Shown in pieces: positions 17,268-25,113 of a stretch of 48,852 nt of DNA. Origin of the DNA: Chloroflexota bacterium (GTDB lineage Bacteria > Chloroflexota > Anaerolineae > UBA4142); NCBI GenBank assembly GCA_016219275.1, contig JACRBM010000003.1:1-48852 (forward strand). The letters are read 5' to 3'. Within the stretch, counting starts at the first letter, position 1; every line of letters starts with the position of its first letter. The notes below the pieces were generated by a model. It saw only the letters and a list, made by a program, of their open reading frames with translations. It was not told the origin of the DNA and made no database searches. A program made the position numbers and the translations under genes.

Positions 17268-17655
17268 AAATTATTTTTTCCACGCGCCAGACCGCTTCGC
17301 CCTGCACGCCGAGTTCGCCGCTCGCTTTCGTCACCGTCGTCTCAAAGCGAATTGTGTCATTTTGGATTTCGAGCACACGTGCGCGAATCGTCACCTCTTC
17401 GCCGACGAGCGACGGCGCGGGAAACATCAACTCCTGGCTGACCTGGGTCGCGCCGGGAAATTGTTTAACGATGACGCCGCAGATCAAACTGTAGAGATAC
17501 ATTCCGTGCGCGACCGGTTTGCCAAAGCGCGTGCGCGCCGAAAATTCCGCGTCCACGTGAATCGGATTGTCGTCGCCGCTCAACGCCGCAAAGCGATTGA
17601 ATGCGTCTTGAGTGAGTGTTTGCGTACTCGTTAGTGTTTGTCCAACTTGAATCAT
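17236..17655 (-). CDS. MaoC-type (R)-specific enoyl-CoA hydratase
   Basis: A 139-residue hotdog-fold hydratase with the complete motif GDDNPIHVDAEFSARTRFG and PVAHGMYLY. Asp28 and His33 are the expected catalytic pair for hydrating a trans-2-enoyl-CoA to the (R)-3-hydroxy form. The start at 17655 (MIQVGQTLTS) matches family length; the frame upstream is spacer repeat. The last ten residues come from a spacer repeat. It lies directly downstream of the acyl-CoA ligase at 17742. Confidence 0.88.
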   Translation of the reverse strand: MIQVGQTLTSTQTLTQDAFNRFAALSGDDNPIHVDAEFSARTRFGKPVAHGMYLYSLICGVIVKQFPGATQVSQELMFPAPSLVGEEVTIRARVLEIQNDTIRFETTVTKASGELGVQGEAVWRVEKIISHEDHQVHEK

Positions 17656-17666
17656 TGTTACATACC

Positions 17667-17754
17667 AGTGTTCACTGTTCACTGTTTACTGTTCACTGTT
17701 TACGGATCACCGTTCACTGTTCACTGTTTACGGATCACCGTTCACTGCCCACTG
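17667..17754. repeat. CACTGTT heptamer array
   Basis: About ten copies of TTCACTG/TTTACTG/TTTACGG-type words fill the spacer between the ligase and the MaoC gene, running into the last codons of the ligase. Confidence 0.85.
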
Positions 17755-19268
17755 TATTTCTCCTTCAACTCGCCCCGACTCACCTTGCCCAGTGTGTTCC
17801 GCGGGAGCGCGTCCACAAACACGACGCGCTGCGGAATTTTGTAACGCGCCAGTTGTCCATCGCAAAACGCGATCAGGTCTTCGGCGGACGCAGTTGCGCC
17901 GGGCTTGAGCGCGACAATCGCGCGACCGACTTCGTTCCATTTTGGATCGGGCACGCCGATGACGCACACTTCCTTAATCGCGGAATGCGTCGCGAGCACA
18001 GCTTCGACTTCGGCAGGATACACGTTCAGCCCGCCGCTCTTGAACATTTCTTTCGAGCGACCGACAACAAACGTCAAGCCATTTTCGTCGTGCGTCGCCA
18101 GATCGCCGGTGTGGAACCAACCATCGGTGATGACCTCGGCGTTCGCATCGGGACGATTCCAATAACCGCCGAACACATTTCCGCCGCGCAGCCAAATCTC
18201 GCCGACCTCGCCGGGCGGCACGTCCTTGCCCTCGGAATTCACATAGCGCGCCTCGTTGAAAAACGCCGGCTTGCCGATGAATCCTAGTTTCGATGTGCCT
18301 TGTACAAAATCTTCCGGTTCGAGCATGAACGCGGTTGGCGATGTCTCGGTCAAACCGTACCCGCCGCCGAACGGCAACCCCTTTTCGCGGAACGCTTGCA
18401 CGACGTTGAGCGGACAGCGGTCGCCGCCGTTGTAAAACATCCGCACGGACAACGCGTTCGTTTTACCAAACCGCGGCGAGGCGATGAACATTTGCCAAAT
18501 CGCCGGCACGCCCATCACGACGGTCACTTTTTCTTTTTCGATCAAGCGCCACGCTTCGTCCGCATCGAACTTGCGCGGCATGACGACCTTCGCGCCGAGT
18601 AACAACGCGGGCAAGGTGAACAAGCCGACGCCGCCCACGTGAACGAGCGGGAGGATCGTAAGCATCGTGTCGTCGGCAGTCAAGCGCAACGGGATGATGT
18701 CGTTCATCGCGTTCCAGAATTGATTCGCGTGCGTGAGCACCGCGCCTTTCGGTTTGCCTGTCGTGCCAGACGTGTACACGGTGAGCAAACCTTTATCCCA
18801 GGAAATCGGCTCGCCCGGTTCGGCATCCGATTGATGCGCGGTGAAATCCGCGTACGTGCCGCACCCGGTGGGCGCATTGCCTTCGAGCACAAAAACTTTC
18901 TCGACCTGGGTCTGCGTTTGCAACGCGGGAATGTGCGCGGCTTGCTCCGCGCCGACGAACAACACACGCACGCGGCTGTCTTGCATTTGAAACGCGATTT
19001 CCGGCGCACTGAGCCGATAGTTGAGCGACACATTGACAACGCCCAGTTTGCCGGCGCCGAACAAGAGCGCGAGAAATTGCGGATAGTTCATGCACAAGAC
19101 GCCGATGCGGTCGCCCTCTTTGACACCCAGGTTTTTAAGCGCGTGTGCGACCTGGTTCGCTTCGCGGTTCAAATCGCCGTACGTGTACGTTTTTTCCGGC
19201 GTCACAAGCGCGACGCGCTGGGGATGAAGTTGCGCGTGCTTGGTCAGCCAATAACCGATGCCGTACAT
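17742..19268 (-). CDS. AMP-forming acyl-CoA ligase
   Basis: A 508-residue ANL-family ligase that activates a carboxylic acid with ATP and CoA. The phosphate-binding loop is TVYTSGTTGKPKGAVLTH. Later motifs are GGYGLTETSP, GEIWLRGGNVFGGYWNRPD, GWFHTGDLATHDENG and the C-terminal lysine region LPRNTLGKVSRGELK. The overall pattern is of medium/long-chain or aryl acid:CoA ligases; the substrate cannot be set from sequence. The start at 19268 (MYGIGYWL) has AGGAG 7 nt upstream. It is one of three ligases in this cluster, each next to a different thioester enzyme. Confidence 0.92.
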   Translation of the reverse strand: MYGIGYWLTKHAQLHPQRVALVTPEKTYTYGDLNREANQVAHALKNLGVKEGDRIGVLCMNYPQFLALLFGAGKLGVVNVSLNYRLSAPEIAFQMQDSRVRVLFVGAEQAAHIPALQTQTQVEKVFVLEGNAPTGCGTYADFTAHQSDAEPGEPISWDKGLLTVYTSGTTGKPKGAVLTHANQFWNAMNDIIPLRLTADDTMLTILPLVHVGGVGLFTLPALLLGAKVVMPRKFDADEAWRLIEKEKVTVVMGVPAIWQMFIASPRFGKTNALSVRMFYNGGDRCPLNVVQAFREKGLPFGGGYGLTETSPTAFMLEPEDFVQGTSKLGFIGKPAFFNEARYVNSEGKDVPPGEVGEIWLRGGNVFGGYWNRPDANAEVITDGWFHTGDLATHDENGLTFVVGRSKEMFKSGGLNVYPAEVEAVLATHSAIKEVCVIGVPDPKWNEVGRAIVALKPGATASAEDLIAFCDGQLARYKIPQRVVFVDALPRNTLGKVSRGELKEKYSGQ

Positions 19269-19289
19269 GTTGATGCTCCTCATTGATAT

Positions 19290-19375
19290 GTCATTGCGAG
19301 GAGGCGGTTTTTGCCGACGAAGCAATCCCCGCGCAACAGGTTGGGGATTGGTTCGCATAAACCGCTCGCAATGAC
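19290..19375. repeat. Short element with GTCATTGCGAG terminal inverted repeats
   Basis: GTCATTGCGAG (19290-19300) and CTCGCAATGAC (19365-19375) bound an 86-bp unit containing GACGAAGCAATCCCC. Elements of this type are common dispersed repeats in many bacterial genomes. It occupies the spacer between the DUF35 gene and the ligase start. A relative lies at 36174-36258. Confidence 0.8.
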
Positions 19376-19384
19376 CGCGCGCGT

Positions 19385-19801
19385 TTAATTCGCCGGCGTA
19401 AACGCGAGAAATGTTTGCTTCGCGTCGCCTTCGCCGCGATCCAAGAACTCGACGCGCATTGGCGTACCGATTTTGATGTTCGCCGGATTCTTCGCGTCCA
19501 CGCCGGTCAACCGCGCACTGATCTTGACGCCCTCATCGAGTTCAACGATGCCGGTCGCGTACGGATTGTTACGGTCGAATCCTTCCGCGTTCATAAATGT
19601 CGGACCCACGTACACCGATGTGAACGCGGCGAGCGTACCCTTGCCCGAAGTCTCGACCCATTCCATTTGATCGCTGTGACAGTTCGGGCAGATCGCGCGC
19701 GGCGGTAAAAAAGTTTGCTTGCATTGCGTACAGCGCGACGCCATCAATTTATGCTCGCCGAGAAATTGATTGAACGAAGCAGCTGTGAATGGATGAACCA
19801 T
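19385..19801 (-). CDS. DUF35 Zn-ribbon/OB-fold thiolase partner
   Basis: A 138-residue protein of the DUF35 (ChsH2/UPF0217-like acyl-CoA-associated) family. It has an N-terminal zinc ribbon (CTQCKQTFLPPRAICPNCH, four cysteines) and a C-terminal OB-fold (GKGTLAAFTSVYVGP, then GTPMRVEFLDRG). Such proteins typically bind a thiolase or hydratase partner and help in acyl-CoA handling. The thiolase gene lies directly upstream on the same strand, about 85 nt away, which fits an obligate pair. Confidence 0.88.
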   Translation of the reverse strand: MVHPFTAASFNQFLGEHKLMASRCTQCKQTFLPPRAICPNCHSDQMEWVETSGKGTLAAFTSVYVGPTFMNAEGFDRNNPYATGIVELDEGVKISARLTGVDAKNPANIKIGTPMRVEFLDRGEGDAKQTFLAFTPAN

Positions 19802-19811
19802 AAGTCTCCTT

Positions 19812-19888
19812 ATCCATTTCCCTCATTTCCTTTATTTCCTTCAGTTCCCTTGTATCCGTTCGAGGGAACTGAAGGAAATGAAGGAACT
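19812..19888. repeat. CATTTCCTT words with a perfect hairpin
   Basis: CATTTCC/TTCAGTTCC words (from about 19812) are followed by their complement (GGAACTGAAGGAAATGAAGG), giving a stem of about 17 bp. It lies in the spacer between thiolase and DUF35 genes and touches the thiolase stop codon. Confidence 0.75.
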
Positions 19889-21149
19889 ATTTTCGTTCGT
19901 ACACATGCACGACTGCCGTTTGCCCCGTGCCGCCAACGTTGTGTGTGAGCGCGAGCGGCACATCGCGATTGACCTGGCGCGCGCCGGCTTGTCCGCGCAT
20001 CTGCTTCCACACCTCGACCGCTTGCCCCACACCCGACGCGCCGACGGGATGCCCTTTCGACTTCAATCCGCCCGACGTGTTGATCGGTTGCGCACCATCG
20101 CGCGCGGTCACGCCGTCTTCCGCCATCTTGAATCCCGTCCCTGGTTCGAAAAATCCCAGGTCTTCGGTCGCGATGATTTCGGCAATCGTGAAACAATCGT
20201 GCACTTCGGCGATGCGGATGTCGCGCGCGGTGACCCCTGCCATCGCGTACGCGTCTTGCGCGGCGATGTGCGCGGCGCGCAACGCGGTGAGATCGGCGCG
20301 ATCATGCAACGCCGCATCCGATGCTTGCCCCGAACCGATAATGTGAATCGGCGTGTCGGTGAATTCGCGCGCGCGTTCTTCCGCGACGAGCAACACGCAC
20401 GCCGCGCCGTCCGTGATCGGCGAGCAATCGAACAAGCGGAGCGGATACGCGATCATCGGGTTTGCCGCGTCGTCGTGCAGAAAATCGGATTCGTTCTTCC
20501 AGGTCGGCGCGGGCTTGCCTTTTTTGAGCGCGGCTTGGATGCGTTGTTGCATCCAATCGCGAATCGTCACGCCGAACTGTGCTTTTGGATTGAGCGCGCC
20601 GTTGTCGTGATTCTTCTTCGCGACGTTCATCAAGTGTTCCGGCAGCATACCGTACTTGTGCATGTACGCGGATGCCATCGCCGCGTAAAAACCGGGGAAG
20701 GTGAATCCCGCCGGAATTTCAAACAGCGTATCGCCCGCCGCGCCGAGCGTGTCGGTCACTTCAGCCGTCGGCAGTTTCGTCATGCGTTCCGTGCCGCCAA
20801 CAAGCACGACATCGTACAGCCCGGACGCAATCGCCATCACGCCTTGCCGCAACGCGACGCCGCCGCTCGCGCACGCATCCTCGATGCGCGTCGCCGGGCG
20901 CGGCGTGAGACCGACCACATCCGCCATGATCGGCGCGGTATGTCCCTGGTGTTCGAAGAGATCGCTCGAAAAGTTGCCGATGTAAATATTCTCGATCACG
21001 TTCGGATCGAATCCCTGATCCACCGATGCGCGCATTTCTTGAAACGCCTCGACGAACAAATCGCGGCTCGACTTGTCGGCGAACGCGCCGAACTTGCACA
21101 TGCCCGCGCCGACCATCGCGACGCCGCGTCCTAATTTTCGATTTGACAT
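19887..21149 (-). CDS. Thiolase (SCP2-type acetyl-CoA acyltransferase)
   Basis: A 420-residue thiolase-fold enzyme. It has the nucleophile cysteine in RIEDACASGGVALRQG, EVHDCFTIAEI in the middle, and the C-terminal NTSGGLKSKGHPVGASGVGQ with the catalytic His. The arrangement is that of SCP2-like/lipid-transfer thiolases, which usually cleave or condense acyl-CoA together with a DUF35 subunit (next gene). The start at 21149 has AGGAGGA upstream. In the cluster it could release acetyl- or propionyl-CoA from a 3-oxoacyl-CoA. Confidence 0.92.
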   Translation of the reverse strand: MSNRKLGRGVAMVGAGMCKFGAFADKSSRDLFVEAFQEMRASVDQGFDPNVIENIYIGNFSSDLFEHQGHTAPIMADVVGLTPRPATRIEDACASGGVALRQGVMAIASGLYDVVLVGGTERMTKLPTAEVTDTLGAAGDTLFEIPAGFTFPGFYAAMASAYMHKYGMLPEHLMNVAKKNHDNGALNPKAQFGVTIRDWMQQRIQAALKKGKPAPTWKNESDFLHDDAANPMIAYPLRLFDCSPITDGAACVLLVAEERAREFTDTPIHIIGSGQASDAALHDRADLTALRAAHIAAQDAYAMAGVTARDIRIAEVHDCFTIAEIIATEDLGFFEPGTGFKMAEDGVTARDGAQPINTSGGLKSKGHPVGASGVGQAVEVWKQMRGQAGARQVNRDVPLALTHNVGGTGQTAVVHVYERK

Positions 21150-21164
21150 TTATTCCTCCTAACT

Positions 21165-21560
21165 TCACTGCACCAACAACACCGCTTCGCCTTCGATCAC
21201 GACCGCGCCGCTTTGGTTCGTACACGTCGTCGCGAGCGTGACGATGGGCTTGTCCGCCCGGATCGCGCGCACCTCGACCATCACCGTGATCGTATCGCCA
21301 AGAAAAACCGGTGCTTTGAATTTGAGATTCTGACCCAGGTACACGCTCCCCGGTCCGGGCAATTCACTCGCCAGCGCCGCCGAGATCAATCCAGCGACCA
21401 ACATACCGTGCGCGATGCGTTTGCCAAAGCGCGTCGTCGCCGCGTACGCCTCGTCGAGATGAACCGGATTCTTGTCGCCGATGAGACCGGCGTACTCATC
21501 CACCATCGCGCCGGTGATCGTGCGTGTAATCGCCGCGCGTTGACCAATTTGCAAATTCAT
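21165..21560 (-). CDS. MaoC-type enoyl-CoA hydratase
   Basis: A 131-residue hotdog hydratase with the complete motif GDKNPVHLDEAYAATTRFG (Asp29, His34) and RIAHGML. It would hydrate a trans-2-enoyl-CoA. It lies 10 nt downstream of the ligase at 21571 and 15 nt before the thiolase, without the repeat spacers seen elsewhere, so these three are probably one tight operon segment. Confidence 0.9.
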   Translation of the reverse strand: MNLQIGQRAAITRTITGAMVDEYAGLIGDKNPVHLDEAYAATTRFGKRIAHGMLVAGLISAALASELPGPGSVYLGQNLKFKAPVFLGDTITVMVEVRAIRADKPIVTLATTCTNQSGAVVIEGEAVLLVQ

Positions 21561-21570
21561 CGTGACCTCT

Positions 21571-23109
21571 TTACGCGTACTTTTCTTTCAACTCGCGTTT
21601 CAAAATTTTGCCCGCCGATGAAATCGGCAGTGCATCGAGAAACACAACCGACTTTGGCACTTTGTAACCCGCGAGATTCGCGCGACAGTGCGCGAGCAAA
21701 TCCGCTTCGGTCGTTTGCGACCCAGGTTTCAGAACGACAAACGCTTTGCCGACCTCGCCCCATTTCGGATCGGGCACGCCGACGACCGCGCACATGTGAA
21801 CCGCCGGATGTTGATACAACGTTTTTTCGATTTCGACTGGATAGACATTTTCGCCGCCGCTGAGGAACATGTCCTTTTTGCGATCCACGATGTAAAAGTA
21901 CCACTCGTCGTCGTACTTCGCCAGATCGCCGGTGTGAAACCACCCGTCCGCGTCCACCGCGTCTTTGCTCGCTTCGGGATTGTTGAAATAGCCGGACGAG
22001 TACGACGGTCCTTTCAACACCAGTTCGCCGACCTGGTTCGCGCCCAGCGGCTGATTGTCGTCGTCCACGATACGCGCGTCCACGAAAAAGTTGGGGCGAC
22101 CAATCGAACCGGCTTTGCGGATCGCGTCTTCGGGCGCAAGCGCGAAAATCCCCGGTCCGAATTCGGTCATGCCGAAACCTTGTTTGAAACGAATCCCTTT
22201 TTCGCGCGTGTACTTTTCGACGAGCGGGACGGGCAACGGCGCGCCGCCGCTCGTGCAAAACCGCAACGACGCTAAATTCGCTTGCGCCCAGTTCGGCGCT
22301 TGCGTCATCGCTTGATACATTGTCGGCACGCCGCCGAACACCGTCACCTTTTCGCGCTCGATGAGCGTCAACACCAGGGCGGGATCGAATTGGCGAATCA
22401 AAATCGTTGTGCCACCGAAAATCACTTGCGGCAAAGTGTAAACGAACAAACCGCCGGTGTGGAACATTGGAAACACGTTGAGATAAATATCGTCGTGCGT
22501 GATGTCGTGCACGACCGTGTTGAGCGTGTTCCACGCAATCATCCGATGCGACACTTGCGCCGCTTTCGATAGCCCCGTTGTGCCGCCGGTAAAAATCAGC
22601 GCGGCGATGTCTTCAGCTTGCAGCGATTCACACGTGACCGGCGAGTTTGCGCGCGATTGCAAAACCGTCTCGTAATGTTGACTGTCCGGAATCCCATCGC
22701 CTTCGAGATGAAGATAGTGTAATTCGTAATTCGTAATTCGTAATTCGCGATCAATCTCTGCGATGATGGACTTGAACTCGTCAGAATAAATTACAACCTT
22801 CGGCGTCGTGTTCTCGATGATGCTCACTGCTTCGCGCCAGTGCAAGCGCCAGTTGAGCGCGGTGTGAATCGCGCCGAGCTTCGCGCACGCGAAAAACGTG
22901 TCGAGGTGCTCGATGCCATCGCGCGCGAAAATCGCCACGCGGTCGCCCTTGCCGATGCCGATGCGCTTGAAATAGTTCGCCAGTTTGTTCGCGCGTTCGT
23001 TCATCTGACGATACGTCAAACGCCATGCCGGATTTTTGCCGGCATCCACAATCGCGAGTTTGTCCGGCGAATAAATTTCGCGTCGTCCCAGGTAGTCACC
23101 GATGTACAT
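21571..23109 (-). CDS. AMP-forming acyl-CoA ligase
   Basis: A 512-residue ANL ligase. The phosphate-binding loop reads LIFTGGTTGLSKAAQVSHR, a little divergent from the usual TSGTTGxPKG. Later motifs are QGFGMTEFGP, GWFHTGDLAKYDDEW, VDRKKDMFLSGGENVYPVEI and the Lys motif PISSAGKILKRELK. The sequence fits fatty or aryl acid:CoA ligases. Within it (22720-22747) a 7-bp word is repeated four times and is translated as RELRITNYELHY; the reading frame is kept. See the finding on this insertion. Confidence 0.91.
   Translation of the reverse strand: MYIGDYLGRREIYSPDKLAIVDAGKNPAWRLTYRQMNERANKLANYFKRIGIGKGDRVAIFARDGIEHLDTFFACAKLGAIHTALNWRLHWREAVSIIENTTPKVVIYSDEFKSIIAEIDRELRITNYELHYLHLEGDGIPDSQHYETVLQSRANSPVTCESLQAEDIAALIFTGGTTGLSKAAQVSHRMIAWNTLNTVVHDITHDDIYLNVFPMFHTGGLFVYTLPQVIFGGTTILIRQFDPALVLTLIEREKVTVFGGVPTMYQAMTQAPNWAQANLASLRFCTSGGAPLPVPLVEKYTREKGIRFKQGFGMTEFGPGIFALAPEDAIRKAGSIGRPNFFVDARIVDDDNQPLGANQVGELVLKGPSYSSGYFNNPEASKDAVDADGWFHTGDLAKYDDEWYFYIVDRKKDMFLSGGENVYPVEIEKTLYQHPAVHMCAVVGVPDPKWGEVGKAFVVLKPGSQTTEADLLAHCRANLAGYKVPKSVVFLDALPISSAGKILKRELKEKYA
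22720..22747 (-). repeat. TAATTCG x4 inside a coding region
   Basis: Four exact tandem copies of the heptamer TAATTCG within the acyl-CoA ligase gene. 28 bp is not a multiple of three, so the insertion must have been compensated or includes flanking bases. The same word forms the spacer hairpin at 11973-12015. Confidence 0.85.
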
Positions 23110-23116
23110 CGAAAAA

Positions 23117-23206
23117 CCTCGACATCAGGGAATCGAGGGAAAGAAGGGAAGGAAGGGAACTCATTTCCCTCATTTCCTTCATTTCCCTTCTTTCCTTTTT
23201 ACACCG
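23117..23206. repeat. GGGAAAGAAGGGAA / TTTCCCTTC hairpin spacer
   Basis: A purine-rich run (GGGAAAGAAGGGAAGG) faces a pyrimidine-rich run (CATTTCCCTTCTTTCC), giving a long imperfect hairpin between the KASIII-like gene and the ligase. It reaches the last codons of the KASIII-like gene. Confidence 0.7.
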
Positions 23207-24194
23207 TCCACTTCCACACACACGCCGCCATCGCCATGCCGCCGCCGGTCGCGCAGAAAACAACATTGTCGCCGGGTTGCGGTCCCTTGCCGCGTTCGAT
23301 CGCATCGTCGAGCGCAACGGGGATGCACGCCGAACCCAGGTAGCCCCACTTGTCCATGATCCAATGCGTCTTGCTCATCGGCTGACCCAGGTTTTGCATC
23401 ACGAATTCAATCGTGCGGAGATTGAGTTGTGTGAACAAGAAAAAGGATATATCGTCGAGCGTCAACCCCGCCTTGGCGACGACCGCGCGCACGAGCGGGG
23501 GCCAATGGTCCGAGTTGAACGTCGCCGGAAATTTTTTGACGAATTGCACGCGCGGCTTGCCGAGTTCGTTCACGATCTCTGGCGTCGCGGGACGATACGT
23601 GCCGCCGGAGTAAATGCCCATCGCGTCGTGATACTGTCCGCGCGCGAGCAACTTGCCGGCGAGAAAGCCGGGCGCGTCGCCCGTGCGCACGATGACTACG
23701 CCCGCGCCGTCGGCGAAGAGCGTTGCGGTGTACTTGTCGCGCCAATCAATGAACTTGGTCATCCCGTATCCGCCCGCGACGAGAATGCGGCGATAATCCG
23801 AATCGGTCGCGATATAACGCGCCGCCATATCCAACCCGGTCACCCATGCCGCGCACGCGCAGTTGATGTCGTACGTCCCGGCGTTCGTCGCGCCCAGTTT
23901 CGCTTGCACAACGGACGCCGTTGCCGGCGAAATGTAGTCCGGTGTGTCGGTCGCGACGATAATCAAATCGAGATCGCTTGGCGCGAGATTTGCGCGCTGC
24001 AGTGCTTGTTGCGACGCGGCGACGATCATATCCGAAGTCGTTTCGCTCTCCGCCATCACGTGTCGCTCGCCAATCCCGACGTTTGCGACGAGCCAATCGC
24101 CGACGTTCTCGCCGAGCATCGCATCGAGATCGGCGTTCGTAATAATTTTTTCCGGGATGTAACGACCGGTGGAAATAATTTGCGCGTGTTTCAT
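23199..24194 (-). CDS. KASIII-like condensing enzyme without the HQAN/GNT motifs
   Basis: A 331-residue thiolase-superfamily protein of the FabH/KASIII group. The nucleophile is Cys114 in DINCACAAWVTG, and FADGAGVVIV matches the FabH FGDGAGA block. The usual decarboxylation motif HQAN is replaced by TQLN (255-258) and the GNT(S) motif by GYLG (284-287). Both the catalytic His and Asn are therefore missing, while Cys is kept. Malonyl decarboxylative condensation seems unlikely; acyl transfer or another thioester reaction is possible. The start at 24194 (MKHAQIIS) is preferred over the longer frame, which reads through spacer repeat. It sits between a ligase and an alpha/beta-hydrolase. Confidence 0.85.
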   Translation of the reverse strand: MKHAQIISTGRYIPEKIITNADLDAMLGENVGDWLVANVGIGERHVMAESETTSDMIVAASQQALQRANLAPSDLDLIIVATDTPDYISPATASVVQAKLGATNAGTYDINCACAAWVTGLDMAARYIATDSDYRRILVAGGYGMTKFIDWRDKYTATLFADGAGVVIVRTGDAPGFLAGKLLARGQYHDAMGIYSGGTYRPATPEIVNELGKPRVQFVKKFPATFNSDHWPPLVRAVVAKAGLTLDDISFFLFTQLNLRTIEFVMQNLGQPMSKTHWIMDKWGYLGSACIPVALDDAIERGKGPQPGDNVVFCATGGGMAMAACVWKWTV

Positions 24195-24198
24195 AGTT

Positions 24199-24251
24199 TG
24201 ATAGTTGGATCGTTGGTCAGCCAACTAACCAACGATTCAACTAGCCAACCA
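24199..24251. repeat. GTTGGATCGTTGGT hairpin spacer
   Basis: GTTGGATCGTTGGT and its inverted form ACCAACGATTCAAC, with AGCCAAC words, fill the short gap between the hydrolase at 24241 and the KASIII-like gene. The right end encodes the last residues of the hydrolase. Confidence 0.65.
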
Positions 24252-25050
24252 AGAACTCTTTGATCACATTCACGGTTGCAGTCGGATCTTCAATCGGAAA
24301 GATGTGTCCGACGCCGGGCAAGATCACGACGCGCGCATCCACGATTTTGCGCGCCATCAATTCGGCATTTCCCGGTGGCACCACCCGGTCAAACTCGCCA
24401 AATAAAATCAGCGTCGGCGCTTGGATCGCGCGCATACGCGCGTTGACGATTTCATCGGTGTACGCCATCGTCCCCGCGCCCGCGGCGACCTGCGCGGCGT
24501 ACTGCGCGGGCGGCACCGGATTCGTGAAACGATACTGGAGCAATTCTTGCGCGGTCTGTGTTTGACGTTCCGCAAATCCTGGCGCCGTCGCCAGTGCGAT
24601 GCCACGCTTGACCAACTCGGCGGGATCGCCCGAACGATCCGTCAACACCCTCATCGCTTCGGGCGTGATCGGAATGACCTGGCTCCCGCCAAAATTCGTG
24701 CTCGCCAAAATCAATTTGGCAACCAGGTCGGGACGCGTGACCATCAACTCTTGCGCGATGAATCCACCGAGCGAATGTCCCAGCACATTCGCGCGCGTGA
24801 TGTCGAGCGCGTCGAGCAAGCCCGCGGTGTCCGCGCCCATTTGCGCGATGGTGTACGGTCCAGCCGGTTTGTCGCTTTCACCCGCACCGCGATTATCGAA
24901 CGTGATCACTTGAAAATGTTTGGCGAGACCAGGGACAATCTTATGCCAGAACCAGTTGCCATAGCCGACGCCGGCGATGAGCACGAGCGGCGTGCCAGCT
25001 CCGTGAATTTCATAGTAAAGGTCTATTCCGTTCGCGTGGATTTTTGGCAT
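24241..25050 (-). CDS. Alpha/beta-hydrolase
   Basis: A 269-residue hydrolase with the nucleophile elbow LGHSLGGFIAQE, an oxyanion region LIAGVGYGNWFWH, an acid in ILFGEFDRVVPP and a catalytic His in LPGVGHIFPIEDP. It resembles 3-oxoadipate enol-lactonase-like enzymes and other small-substrate esterases or thioesterases. Its opening (MPKIHANGIDLYYEIHG) is nearly that of the hydrolase at 15014. Ser as nucleophile argues against an OleB-type (Asp) beta-lactone decarboxylase. Confidence 0.87.
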   Translation of the reverse strand: MPKIHANGIDLYYEIHGAGTPLVLIAGVGYGNWFWHKIVPGLAKHFQVITFDNRGAGESDKPAGPYTIAQMGADTAGLLDALDITRANVLGHSLGGFIAQELMVTRPDLVAKLILASTNFGGSQVIPITPEAMRVLTDRSGDPAELVKRGIALATAPGFAERQTQTAQELLQYRFTNPVPPAQYAAQVAAGAGTMAYTDEIVNARMRAIQAPTLILFGEFDRVVPPGNAELMARKIVDARVVILPGVGHIFPIEDPTATVNVIKEFLVG

Positions 25051-25061
25051 GGTGAACTCTA

Positions 25062-25110
25062 GTATTCAGTATTCAGTGTTCAGTGAGACTGGATGCGGAA
25101 CACTGAATAC
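25062..25110. repeat. TATTCAG heptamer hairpin
   Basis: Three TATTCAG/TGTTCAG words (25063-25083), with a perfect 13-bp inverted repeat (25069-25081 with 25098-25110). It occupies the gap between the ligase and the hydrolase. Confidence 0.8.
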
Positions 25111-25113
25111 CGA

